NCBI RefSeq assembly: GCF_017745275.1
Contig: NZ_JAGHZS010000001.1
Location: 558,001 to 622,000 of the forward strand
Direction of reading: 5' to 3'
Source: Chitinophaga sp.
GTDB taxonomy: Bacteria > Bacteroidota > Bacteroidia > Chitinophagales > Chitinophagaceae
Length of the DNA: 64,000 bases
Shown: positions 8,517 through 17,071 of the stretch, in pieces
Position numbering within the stretch: the first letter of the stretch is position 1
Layout of the letters: every line of letters starts with the position of its first letter
The notes under the pieces: model-generated
Databases searched by the model: none
Told to the model about the DNA's origin: nothing
Seen by the model: the letters and a program-made list of their open reading frames with translations, nothing else
Position numbers and translations under genes: made by a program

Positions 8517-10319
8517 CTAACGTACCAGGATCCTTTTGCCCCGGGCCATGAGCCGCAGCAAACGGGTATTTCCATAAAAAGCAGAATGGTACCTGGCGTC
8601 AGCTCTGCGACGTTCGCCGTAAGCCTTTAACACCGCATCAGCGGTAACGATGCCGGTTACTTTTTTATCTGCATCCAGCACTGCCAGTACATCTGGTGGG
8701 TAACTGTTCAATAACTCAGTGACCACGCTAATATCATCTGAGGTATAGAGATAGGGCGCTGCTGATTCCAGGGTGTCTGAAATAATAGCGGTGCCTTGCG
8801 GAGATAAATGTGCGCGGTGGATATAGCCTTTGAAATCGCCGTTATCATCTGTCACCAGCAGGTATTGATGATAATAGGTAGCAGCGTGTTGTTGCAGCAG
8901 ATGATGTGCCTGGGCAAGCGTCATGTTACTGCGGAGGGTCACCAAAGGCTTCAGCGTTACGGCGGCTACGTTGATCAGTTGCAGGATGTCCGGTGTATAT
9001 TCATCCGGCGCAGATACGCCTCTGCGGCGGATTTTCTCTGTCATAATACTACCCTTCATCAGGAAGAACGATACAAAATAGGCTGTAGTACAAGCACCAA
9101 TCAATGGCAGCAGTCCATGTGGCTGTCCGGTTGTTTCCAGTGAAAACACAATAGCCGTCAGCAATGCACGGGAGGCGCCGGCAAACATAGCCGCCATACC
9201 TATAAGTGCAGCAGTAGCAATATTAATATCGCTGCCTGGGAAAAACTGCAGCACCAGCATACCTATAAGCGCCCCAAAGGCGCCGCCGATAGTAAATAAC
9301 GGCGCCAGCGTACCACCGGAGGTACCACTGCCAAGGGAAATTACCCAGGAAATATACTTGAGTACACACAGCGATACTACCAATGCCAGCGGTGTGTTGC
9401 CGGTTAAGAGATTTTTGATATTATCATATCCAACTCCCATGGTATGCGGCGCGAAATAACCCACTACGCCGACCACTACCGCTCCTAACGCCGGCCACCA
9501 CATCCAGTGAATGGGCAGCTTTTCGAACATATCTTCCACAAAATAGACGGATTTTGATACGTAGGCAGCTACGACACCGATGGCGGCACCCATTAATACA
9601 TAAGTGACCAGTGCACGGTCTGATACAGCCGGAATATCTGGCATAGCAAAAACGGGTTGGCTGTTGAATAACGCGATGTGCATACCAGCACCTGCAATAC
9701 AACCAATGGCAACGGGAATCACAGAGCGGGGAGAAAACTCAAACAACAGCAATTCTATCGCCAGCAAAATGGCGGCCAGCGGACTACCGAAAATGGCGGC
9801 CATACCGGCACAGGCGCCGGCTGCAAGTAATACTTTTCTTTCGGCAGAAGAGATATGGATCACCTGCCCGGTAAAAGAGCCGATGGCGCCCCCCGTAGCG
9901 ATGATAGGACCTTCTGCACCAAACGGCCCCCCCGTACCAATAGAGATGGCTGCAGACAGGGGTTTGAGTAAGGTGATGACAGGTGGAATTTTACTTTCAT
10001 TTAAGATTATATTTTCCATGGCTTCCGGGATACCATGACCGCGAATGGCCTTGCTGCCGAAACGCGCCATGACGCCTACAATGAGGCTACCTATAATAGG
10101 TACTGATATGACCATCAGCCCCAGGTTGTTACCTGCCGGGCCGGTTTCTTCAAAAGAAAACTTACCGTGAAAGGAAATGTTGGTGATCAGGGCGATCAGC
10201 ATTACTAATCCTTTGGCGACAAAACCGATGGCGATAGCGTTGACAGCCGCCTGCATACTGAGGTAAAATACTCTCCGGGACATATTCCCGGCAAACTTCT
10301 GCACTTTTTTATGATTCAT
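8517..10319 (-). CDS. ClC-family chloride channel/transporter with CBS domains
   Basis: A 600-residue inner-membrane protein. The first 410 residues form the ClC fold: RGHGIPEAME corresponds to the GSGIP filter (His replaces the usual central Ser), GAEGPIIATGG to the GxEGP loop with the gating glutamate, and SGGTLAPLFTIGGAFG to the third anion-binding loop. The rest carries a CBS pair (about 445-570) that usually binds adenine nucleotides. I use the ATG at 10319; a longer frame starts only at a TTG seven codons upstream. Role: Cl-/H+ exchange or anion channel. It diverges from an FNR-like regulator, with a symmetric FNR-like box between them, so oxygen- or nitrate-linked regulation is possible. 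Other anions such as nitrate are transported by some relatives, which would fit the neighbourhood, but this is speculative. Confidence 0.88.
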   Translation of the reverse strand: MNHKKVQKFAGNMSRRVFYLSMQAAVNAIAIGFVAKGLVMLIALITNISFHGKFSFEETGPAGNNLGLMVISVPIIGSLIVGVMARFGSKAIRGHGIPEAMENIILNESKIPPVITLLKPLSAAISIGTGGPFGAEGPIIATGGAIGSFTGQVIHISSAERKVLLAAGACAGMAAIFGSPLAAILLAIELLLFEFSPRSVIPVAIGCIAGAGMHIALFNSQPVFAMPDIPAVSDRALVTYVLMGAAIGVVAAYVSKSVYFVEDMFEKLPIHWMWWPALGAVVVGVVGYFAPHTMGVGYDNIKNLLTGNTPLALVVSLCVLKYISWVISLGSGTSGGTLAPLFTIGGAFGALIGMLVLQFFPGSDINIATAALIGMAAMFAGASRALLTAIVFSLETTGQPHGLLPLIGACTTAYFVSFFLMKGSIMTEKIRRRGVSAPDEYTPDILQLINVAAVTLKPLVTLRSNMTLAQAHHLLQQHAATYYHQYLLVTDDNGDFKGYIHRAHLSPQGTAIISDTLESAAPYLYTSDDISVVTELLNSYPPDVLAVLDADKKVTGIVTADAVLKAYGERRRADARYHSAFYGNTRLLRLMARGKRILVR

Positions 10320-10362
10320 ACAATATTTACTAACAATCAAAAACTAAAAACAACACAAAAAT

Positions 10363-10376
10363 ATGATCTAAATCAT
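10363..10376. promoter_or_regulatory. FNR/DNR-like palindromic box
   Basis: ATGAT-CTAA-ATCAT is a perfect inverted repeat with the geometry of the FNR consensus TTGAT-N4-ATCAA. It lies between the divergent ClC gene and an FNR-like regulator gene. It is centred about 61 bases from the regulator start, next to TACTATTG (10417-10424), a near match to the -7 element. Binding by either neighbouring regulator is inference. Confidence 0.45.
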
Positions 10377-10429
10377 GTTAAAACCTATTTTTTCTTTCAA
10401 AAACACAAAAAAACATTACTATTGCAATC

Positions 10430-11098
10430 ATGAAAAAAGCCGGGGCCTGCGATTTAAAAACCTGTTTTCTTTGCCAGTTCAGCATTCCGGAGTGGATAGC
10501 GGCGGTATCAGATCATAAACAGCACCTTTCTTATAAAAAGAATGAAATCATTTTCCAGGAGGGACAGCCTGTAAAGGGTATTTTTTTCCTGTATGATGGC
10601 AAAGTAAAAGTGCATAAACAATGGGGAACTGATAAAGACCTGATCGTGCGCTTTGCGCAACAGGGAGATATACTCGGGCATCGTGGCCTGGGCAGCGGGG
10701 AACGCCTTTACACGGTATCTGCTACGGCCCTGGAAGACACCACTGTATGCTATACTGATCTCACCTTTTTTGAAGCCTCCCTGAAAGTAAATCCCTCGCT
10801 TGCATTAAAACTGATGCAGTTCTATGCAGATGAGTTACAGGAAGCAGAGAGAAAGATGCGCAACCTCGTGCACATGGATGTAAAAAGCCGGCTGGCAGAT
10901 GCTTTGCTGGAAATAGGCCGCCTGCATAACGATACACAGTTCACCATCAGCCGCCAGGACTTGGCATCTTTTGCCGGCACTACTTATGAAACCATTTACC
11001 GAAACCTGCAGGAGTTTATACAAGAGAAATTAATTGCGGTAGACGGCAAAACCATTCATATTTTAAATGAGAAAAAGTTGAAGAAATATTCCGGGTGA
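10430..11098 (+). CDS. Crp/Fnr-family regulator with candidate Fe-S cysteines (paralogue 1)
   Basis: A 222-residue transcription factor: cyclic-nucleotide-binding beta-roll (about residues 30-125), dimer helix (about 125-150) and C-terminal winged HTH (about 150-215, with ISRQDLASFAGTTYETIYRNL). The N-terminus has C7, C12 and C15 (CDLKTCFLC) and the beta-roll a further C107 (TTVCYTD). This mirrors the three N-terminal plus one central cysteines that bind the oxygen-labile [4Fe-4S] cluster in E. coli FNR, although the spacing differs. The convergent neighbour is a full-length paralogue with all four cysteines. Location beside nitrite and nitrate reductase genes suggests control of nitrate use or low oxygen response. 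The cluster is inference. Confidence 0.85.
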   Translation: MKKAGACDLKTCFLCQFSIPEWIAAVSDHKQHLSYKKNEIIFQEGQPVKGIFFLYDGKVKVHKQWGTDKDLIVRFAQQGDILGHRGLGSGERLYTVSATALEDTTVCYTDLTFFEASLKVNPSLALKLMQFYADELQEAERKMRNLVHMDVKSRLADALLEIGRLHNDTQFTISRQDLASFAGTTYETIYRNLQEFIQEKLIAVDGKTIHILNEKKLKKYSG

Positions 11099-11110
11099 GA
11101 TAACGGATAC

Positions 11111-11803
11111 TCAGTTAATTTCTATCAGGTCCAATAGTTTTTCTTCATTCAGTATAAGATAATTCTTCCCCGAAACTGCTACCAGCCGAGCTTCTATCAG
11201 TTCATTCAACACCCGGAAAGTAGTTTCATACGTGGCGCCAATGTAAGAAGCCAGGTCTTGTTTGCTAAGGGAAAGATCAATAAATCCATCTTTATTAAAT
11301 CCGAATTTCTGTTGCAGTAACAGGAACGCATTTGCCATCCGGCCTTTCACACTCATATGAGCGAGGTTGCGCATTTGCTTTTCGGAGGATTGTAATTCCT
11401 GTGCATAAAACAGCATCAACTCATACAACAGGGTATGATTAATTTTGAGAGATGATTGAAAAAAATCCATCTCTATAAAACACACTTTTACCGGCTCCAG
11501 CGCTGTGGCCGACACCGGGTATACCTCTTCAGGCCCGCCCATGCCGCGATGCCCCACGATATCGCCTTTTTGTGCAAAACGAACGATCAGTTCTTTTTCC
11601 GGTCCCCAGTGTTTATGTACTTTCATACGGCCTTCATAAATAAAGTAGATACCGTTTACTTTATCACCTTCCCGGAAAAGTGTTGCTCCTTTATCCAGTA
11701 TAAAGTTTTTCCGGTGCAAGGCTACTGCCGGCGCCCATTCTTTCATAGACAACCTGCAAAGCAAACACGTATTGCCGTCACATCCTGTTTTATCTTTTTT
11801 CAT
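11111..11803 (-). CDS. Crp/Fnr-family regulator with candidate Fe-S cysteines (paralogue 2)
   Basis: A 230-residue paralogue of the convergent regulator, similar along its length: beta-roll, dimer helix and winged HTH (LSKQDLASYIGATYETTFRVL). From the chosen start the candidate Fe-S cysteines are C8, C13, C16 and C108 (CDGNTCLLC and VKVCFIE). I chose the ATG at 11803 because MKKDKTGCD then aligns with the paralogue's MKKAGACD; an upstream start at 11842 is possible. The start overlaps the end of cobA by 14 bases in another frame, so the two are probably cotranscribed and coupled. The pairing with a siroheme gene supports a role in nitrite/nitrate assimilation. Confidence 0.85.
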   Translation of the reverse strand: MKKDKTGCDGNTCLLCRLSMKEWAPAVALHRKNFILDKGATLFREGDKVNGIYFIYEGRMKVHKHWGPEKELIVRFAQKGDIVGHRGMGGPEEVYPVSATALEPVKVCFIEMDFFQSSLKINHTLLYELMLFYAQELQSSEKQMRNLAHMSVKGRMANAFLLLQQKFGFNKDGFIDLSLSKQDLASYIGATYETTFRVLNELIEARLVAVSGKNYLILNEEKLLDLIEIN

Positions 11804-12572
11804 GTATGGTATCGTTGATCTGTAATTGTTCCATAGAAGCATTTAATACAGCAGATAATGCCACTACTTCTCCCACCACAATAATGGCGGGATTTCCGAT
11901 CCCTGCCGCCTGCGCTCTCCATACAATATCTTTTACGGTCCCGGTAACCATTTGTTGCTGCGGAGTAGTGCCATTTTGTATAATGGCTACCGGCGTGTCA
12001 CTTTTCCCACATTGTACAAATTGCTGCATGATACCTTCCAGCTGGCTCATAGCCATCAGAATGACTACCGTAGCGGTAGAACGTGCAGCCAGTGCAATAT
12101 CTCCCGAAATATTACCAGCAGCAGTAGTGCCGGTAATTACCCAGAAGCTTTCGGCGGTACCGCGACAGGTAAGTGGCATCATTTGCGACGCGGGTACAGC
12201 AATGGCACTGGAGATGCCCGGCACCACGTTCACCCGGATCCCATGTTGCTTCGCGATTTGTATTTCTTCCACCGCTCTGCCAAATACAAAAGGATCCCCT
12301 CCTTTCAATCGCACTACATGCCCATGTGTCAATGCCATTTCAACAATAAGCTGGTTGATCTCCTGTTGGGAAAGCGTGTGACAACCATAGCGCTTTCCAA
12401 CAAACCGGATAATGGCATTGGGTGCTGCATAGGTGAGCAGTGACTCATTTACCAAAGCATCATATAATATGACGTTGGCCTGCCGGATGGTATTGATCGC
12501 TTTCAGCGTAATCATTTCAGGATCTCCGGGTCCTGCGCCAACTAAAGATAGGGAGGGAACTGACACATGCAT
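11790..12572 (-). CDS. cobA: Uroporphyrinogen-III C-methyltransferase (SUMT)
   Basis: Transfers two methyl groups from SAM to uroporphyrinogen III to give precorrin-2, the branch point to siroheme. The 260-residue protein has the SUMT signatures LVGAGPGDPEMITLKA (residues 10-25), VRLKGGDPFVFGR (about 88-100) and PGISSAIAVPA. It is a stand-alone methyltransferase without the CysG dehydrogenase/chelatase half, so those steps must be encoded elsewhere. It is divergent from nirB, whose product needs siroheme, across a 185-bp AT-rich gap, and it shares a transcript with the FNR-like gene downstream. Confidence 0.93.
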   Translation of the reverse strand: MHVSVPSLSLVGAGPGDPEMITLKAINTIRQANVILYDALVNESLLTYAAPNAIIRFVGKRYGCHTLSQQEINQLIVEMALTHGHVVRLKGGDPFVFGRAVEEIQIAKQHGIRVNVVPGISSAIAVPASQMMPLTCRGTAESFWVITGTTAAGNISGDIALAARSTATVVILMAMSQLEGIMQQFVQCGKSDTPVAIIQNGTTPQQQMVTGTVKDIVWRAQAAGIGNPAIIVVGEVVALSAVLNASMEQLQINDTIHEKR

Positions 12573-12757
12573 ACATATTACAATTAAATTTATATAATAC
12601 TTTTAGGTCTATTTGTGCATAAATTTAAAACAAAAACACTTAATTTTATAATCAACATCATACACCTACCCAATAAATCATCTCCAAAACCCGAAATAAT
12701 ATTATATTAATTTATTTATAATATAATTAGCTTTTTCTGATCCATAAATATAATTCA

Positions 12758-15256
12758 ATGAGAATAGTAGTTATTGGAAACGGTATGGTGGGCTATAAAT
12801 TTTGCGAAAAAATGATCACCAAATCAGCCGGCACCGTTACGGAACTGATTGTATTTGGAGAAGAACCGCGCCCCGCCTACGATCGCGTACACCTCACTTC
12901 CTGGTTTGATGGTAAAACAGCAGACGACCTCTTACTTGCATCCGCTGAATGGTACGCCCAGAAAGGCATACAACTGCACCTGGGTGATCCCGTAGTACAA
13001 ATAGACCGGGAAAACAAAACGGTATTGTCGCACAAAGGCATCACCACCACCTACGATTTCCTCGTGATAGCCACCGGGTCTGCTGCCTTTGTACCTCCCG
13101 TTCCAGGCATTGATAAAAAAGGGGTATTCATTTACCGCACCATCGAAGACCTGGAAATGATGAAAGCCTATGCCCCCAAAGCTACCCGCGGCGCGGTAAT
13201 AGGTGGAGGACTCTTAGGATTGGAAGCTGCCAAAGCCCTGCTGGACCTCGGCATCCGCCATACGCATGTGATTGAATTCTCCTCCCGCCTCATGCCCCGC
13301 CAGATTGACGAACAGGGATCTGCCATCCTGCAAACCAAACTCGCCAACCTGGGCCTGAAGGTGCTTACAGGCAAAAACACCCGTGAAATATTGGGCGATG
13401 ACGCCATCACCGGCTTACAGTTTGCTGATGATACTATTTTAGAGACAGACATCCTGATAGTATCTGCCGGCATCAAACCACGCGACGAGATCGCTAAAAC
13501 TGCCGGTCTCCTTACCGGTCCACGCGGCGGCATCCTCGTCAACGAACAAATGCAAACCAACGATCCCGCTATCTACGCCATCGGCGAATGTGCGCTCTAT
13601 AATAACATGATCTATGGCCTGGTAGCTCCCGGCTATGAAATGGCCGAAGTGGCCGCCTCGCATATCAGCGGCGACATCAAAGCCTTTACAGGGTTTGATA
13701 TGAGCACCAAACTCAAACTCATCGGCGTAGATGTGGCCAGCTTCGGCGACCCGTTTACCGACCCGGAAAGCTGCCACAGTATTGTTTTTGAAGACAAATA
13801 CAAAGGCACGTATAAACGCATCAATATTACTACAGATGGCCAGTTCCTCTTAGGTGGTATCCTTATTGGCGATGCAAGCGCCTATAACCTGCTGCTCCAG
13901 ACAACTAAAAACAAACTGGTATTACCCGCTAACCCGGAAGACCTGCTGCTGGGCAGCTCCCGTGGAAATACTGATACCGGCGCCGGCGTTACCGCCCTCC
14001 CCGATGAAGCCATCATCTGCAGTTGTGAAAGCGTGAGTAAAGGGAGCATCTGCCAGGCGGTTAGCGATGGCTACGAAACATTGGAGACGGTTAAAAAATG
14101 TACCAAAGCAGGCACCTGCTGCGGCGGCTGTACCCCCATGGTAAAGGATCTCATCACCGCTACCATGAAGGCACAAGGCAAATATATCCGCAACGTGGTA
14201 TGCGAACACTTCGCCTACTCCCGCCAGGAAATGCTGGATCTCATCCGCGTAAAATCACTCCGCACCTTCGATGAAGTACTAGACCATTATGGCGAAGGAG
14301 AAGGCTGCGAAATATGCAAACCCGTAATAGCCTCTATACTGGCCAGTCTATGGAATGATATGATCCTCGACAAAGGCAACGATACCGCGCAAGACTCCAA
14401 CGATCGTTACCTCGCCAACATACAGAAAGGAGGTACTTACTCCGTGGTACCCCGCATTCCCGGCGGAGAAATTACCCCGGAAAAACTGGTGGTGATTGGA
14501 GAGATAGGTGCTAAATATAACCTATATACGAAAATCACCGGCGGACAGCGGATCGACTTATTCGGCGCCCATCTGAGCGACCTCCCCGATATCTGGGCTG
14601 AATTGATTGCCGCCGGATTCGAAAGCGGACATGCCTACGGAAAAGCATTACGTACCGTTAAAAGCTGCGTAGGCTCTACCTGGTGCCGATTCGGGTTGCA
14701 CGACAGTGTTAGCTTTGCTATTCGCATAGAAGAACGTTACCGCGGACTACGCGCGCCGCATAAAATTAAATCCGCCGTATCCGGTTGTATCCGCGAATGC
14801 GCCGAAGCACAATCGAAAGACTTTGGCATTATTGCCACCGAAAAAGGCTGGAACCTGTATGTATGCGGCAATGGCGGTTCCAAACCACAACATGCACAAC
14901 TCCTGGCAGCCGATATAGATAGCGATACCTGCATCCGCTACATCGACCGCTTCCTGATGTTCTATATCAAAACAGCCGATCCACTCACCCGCACCGCCAC
15001 CTGGCTCAATAAACTCGACGGTGGCATGGACTACCTCCGCAACGTGGTATTAAACGATAGCCTGGGAATTGCTGATCAACTGGAAACAGAAATGCAATTG
15101 CTGGTAGACAACTACAAATGCGAATGGAAGGAAGTGGTAGAAAATCCGGAATTACGCAAGCGCTTCTCCCACTTCGTGAATGCACCGGCAGATAAAGATC
15201 CTACAATAAAATTTGAAACTATGCGTGCACAAAAGAAAGCCGCTGAATGGAAATAA
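12758..15256 (+). CDS. nirB: Nitrite reductase [NAD(P)H] large subunit
   Basis: Reduces nitrite to ammonium with six electrons from NAD(P)H, in the cytoplasm. The 832 residues contain an FAD/NAD(P) oxidoreductase (GNGMVGYKFCEK at 7-18, second dinucleotide fold VIGGGLLGLEAAKAL about 147-161), a BFD-like [2Fe-2S] domain (CSCESVSKG...CCGGC, about 425-465) and a siroheme/[4Fe-4S] reductase module (about 555-775). The cluster and siroheme ligands are C637 and C643 (C-x5-C) and C677 and C681 (C-x3-C). It heads a same-strand run of six genes for nitrate assimilation, 24 bases before nirD. The upstream gap of 185 bp is very AT-rich with no convincing regulator box. Confidence 0.96.
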   Translation: MRIVVIGNGMVGYKFCEKMITKSAGTVTELIVFGEEPRPAYDRVHLTSWFDGKTADDLLLASAEWYAQKGIQLHLGDPVVQIDRENKTVLSHKGITTTYDFLVIATGSAAFVPPVPGIDKKGVFIYRTIEDLEMMKAYAPKATRGAVIGGGLLGLEAAKALLDLGIRHTHVIEFSSRLMPRQIDEQGSAILQTKLANLGLKVLTGKNTREILGDDAITGLQFADDTILETDILIVSAGIKPRDEIAKTAGLLTGPRGGILVNEQMQTNDPAIYAIGECALYNNMIYGLVAPGYEMAEVAASHISGDIKAFTGFDMSTKLKLIGVDVASFGDPFTDPESCHSIVFEDKYKGTYKRINITTDGQFLLGGILIGDASAYNLLLQTTKNKLVLPANPEDLLLGSSRGNTDTGAGVTALPDEAIICSCESVSKGSICQAVSDGYETLETVKKCTKAGTCCGGCTPMVKDLITATMKAQGKYIRNVVCEHFAYSRQEMLDLIRVKSLRTFDEVLDHYGEGEGCEICKPVIASILASLWNDMILDKGNDTAQDSNDRYLANIQKGGTYSVVPRIPGGEITPEKLVVIGEIGAKYNLYTKITGGQRIDLFGAHLSDLPDIWAELIAAGFESGHAYGKALRTVKSCVGSTWCRFGLHDSVSFAIRIEERYRGLRAPHKIKSAVSGCIRECAEAQSKDFGIIATEKGWNLYVCGNGGSKPQHAQLLAADIDSDTCIRYIDRFLMFYIKTADPLTRTATWLNKLDGGMDYLRNVVLNDSLGIADQLETEMQLLVDNYKCEWKEVVENPELRKRFSHFVNAPADKDPTIKFETMRAQKKAAEWK

Positions 15257-15280
15257 TATTTCACACAAAAATATACTGCT

Positions 15281-15652
15281 ATGTCTACGATTCACACCAC
15301 CGCTACAAGCTGGTTCTTTGCCTGTAAAACATCGGATGTACCCACCAATGGCGGCGTATGCGTAAAGTACAAGGATGAACAAATTGCCCTCTTCTATTTT
15401 GCGCGCAGAAATGAATGGTATGCTACACAGAACCTGTGCCCGCACCGCCGGCAAATGGCGCTGAGTCGCGGTATGACCGGCACCGTTAAAGATGAGCCCA
15501 AAGTAGCCTGTCCCTTTCACAAAAAAACATTCTCTCTGAAAGACGGCCGTTGCCTGTCTGATGAAACAGAATGTGCCATCACCACCTACCCTGTAAAAAT
15601 CGTAGAAGACCGGGTGTACATTGGCGTGGACATGGAAACAGCAGCAGTATAA
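15281..15652 (+). CDS. nirD: Nitrite reductase small subunit, Rieske type
   Basis: A 123-residue partner of NirB with a Rieske-like fold. The Rieske ligands appear intact: C53-x-H55 (LCPH) and C77-x2-H80 (ACPFH), 21 residues apart. E. coli NirD has lost these residues, so this subunit probably binds a [2Fe-2S] cluster as in the NasE type. Gene order nirB-nirD with a 24-base gap supports the assignment. Confidence 0.92.
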   Translation: MSTIHTTATSWFFACKTSDVPTNGGVCVKYKDEQIALFYFARRNEWYATQNLCPHRRQMALSRGMTGTVKDEPKVACPFHKKTFSLKDGRCLSDETECAITTYPVKIVEDRVYIGVDMETAAV

Positions 15653-15725
15653 AGCGAAACCCGGCAGCTGGCAGGCTGACCGGGCTTCTGATTCTTACAT
15701 GATTGGCTCACTAAAAATCAACCAA

Positions 15726-17054
15726 ATGTACACGAAAAAATGGTTCTACACCAGGGTATCTGTGATACTCCCGGGCCTGCTGCTTTCGCAGTACGGTAAT
15801 GCGCAGTTCAATATCGGTGCACAACTCAGAACCCGCACCGAACTACGCGACGGACAAGGCGCGCCGCAAACAAAGGGTGCCAACCCAGCCTTCTTTACGT
15901 CGCAACGTACCCGCCTGATCGCCGGCTTCAATGCCTATCGCATTAAACTGGGACTAACAGTACAGGATGTACGCGTTTGGGGACAGGATGCCTCTACCCT
16001 TAACCGTACCACGACGCCTGATAATAACGGTTTTATGCTGCATGAAGCGTGGGCAGAAATATTACTTACAGACACCATCGTTAAAAACAATCGCCTGTCG
16101 CTTAAAATAGGCCGGCAGGAACTGGTATATGACGACAGCCGCCTGCTCGGCAACCTCGACTGGCTGCAACAAGGCCGCCGGCACGATGCTGCCGTATTGA
16201 AATACGACAACAATCATTGGATGCTACATGCCGGCGCAGCTTTTAACCAGAATAAAGAAAACGCCAGCGGCAGTATTTATAACCCTGCCCCACCCGGTAA
16301 TTATCCTGCTAACACCAACGGCGGCAACATGTATAAAAGCCTGGAGTATGCATATCTGTCACGAAAGCTCACCAAAGGAAATCTATCTTTTCTTTTCCTG
16401 GCTGACCAGTTTTCAAAATATCATATCGACAGTATTGAACACGTGGCCACCAAAATATGGGAAGCCGGCACCTACAGCCGAATGACAACCGGCCTGTTTT
16501 ATACACAGTCGCTCCGGCACGTTAGTTTTACTGCTGCCGCCTACCAGCAATTTGGTACTAACGCTAATGGACAAACGGTAGACGGTACATTATTATCCGG
16601 CGCCTTTCAATATAGCCTGAGTAAATCTTTCAGTGCCGGCGCCGGTGTTGATTATACCAGTCCTGACTTTGACCCGCTGTATGGCACACCGCATAAGTTC
16701 TGGGGAAACATGGACTACTTCTATGTGGCCAGCGGATTTGGCAATAAAGGGTTACAGGATTACTACGTCAAAACAAAGTTACAGCCAGGCCCTCGTTGGG
16801 TATTCACCGGCGATGTCCATGAATTTTACACCGCTGCCGGGATAACAGGAATGACGAAACAGTTGGGAACAGAAGCAGACATCACCGTCAATTATACGTT
16901 GACAAAAATGATTGGCCTGGAAGCTGGTTACAGTCATTTCTGGAATACCACCACACTGACCTCCTCCAGTGTAAAAAACATTAAGAACCCTGCCAGTAAC
17001 AGTAACTGGGCGTACCTGTCTGTCAACATCCGCCCTGAATGGTCCATTAAATAA
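15726..17054 (+). CDS. Outer-membrane porin, alginate-export-like
   Basis: A 442-residue beta-barrel protein. I start at the ATG at 15726 because MYTKKWFYTRVSVILPGLLL...NAQ is a good signal peptide; a longer frame reaches back into nirD and is unlikely. The mature part begins FNIGAQLRTRTELRDG and has alternating amphipathic strands, SFSAGAGVDYTSPDFDPLYG and an aromatic C-terminal strand ending NIRPEWSIK. It resembles the alginate-export (AlgE-like) porin family that Bacteroidota place in nitrate operons. Here, between nirD and the transporter gene, nitrate/nitrite passage through the outer membrane is the likely job. Substrate is inferred from context only. Confidence 0.75.
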   Translation: MYTKKWFYTRVSVILPGLLLSQYGNAQFNIGAQLRTRTELRDGQGAPQTKGANPAFFTSQRTRLIAGFNAYRIKLGLTVQDVRVWGQDASTLNRTTTPDNNGFMLHEAWAEILLTDTIVKNNRLSLKIGRQELVYDDSRLLGNLDWLQQGRRHDAAVLKYDNNHWMLHAGAAFNQNKENASGSIYNPAPPGNYPANTNGGNMYKSLEYAYLSRKLTKGNLSFLFLADQFSKYHIDSIEHVATKIWEAGTYSRMTTGLFYTQSLRHVSFTAAAYQQFGTNANGQTVDGTLLSGAFQYSLSKSFSAGAGVDYTSPDFDPLYGTPHKFWGNMDYFYVASGFGNKGLQDYYVKTKLQPGPRWVFTGDVHEFYTAAGITGMTKQLGTEADITVNYTLTKMIGLEAGYSHFWNTTTLTSSSVKNIKNPASNSNWAYLSVNIRPEWSIK

Positions 17055-17071
17055 CCTATAAACGCTTTACT

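Noticed and set aside
11806-12381. A 191-codon plus-strand frame opposite cobA
   Set aside because: cobA motifs are clear on the other strand; this frame has no domain and no promoter.
12573-12757. Search for an FNR or CRP box in the cobA-nirB gap
   Set aside because: Only AT-rich inverted repeats (such as ATATTATA/TATAATAT) were found; in so AT-rich a stretch these are expected by chance.
15621-15725. N-terminal extension of the porin gene overlapping nirD
   Set aside because: The extended residues are not signal-like, and a proper signal peptide starts at 15726.
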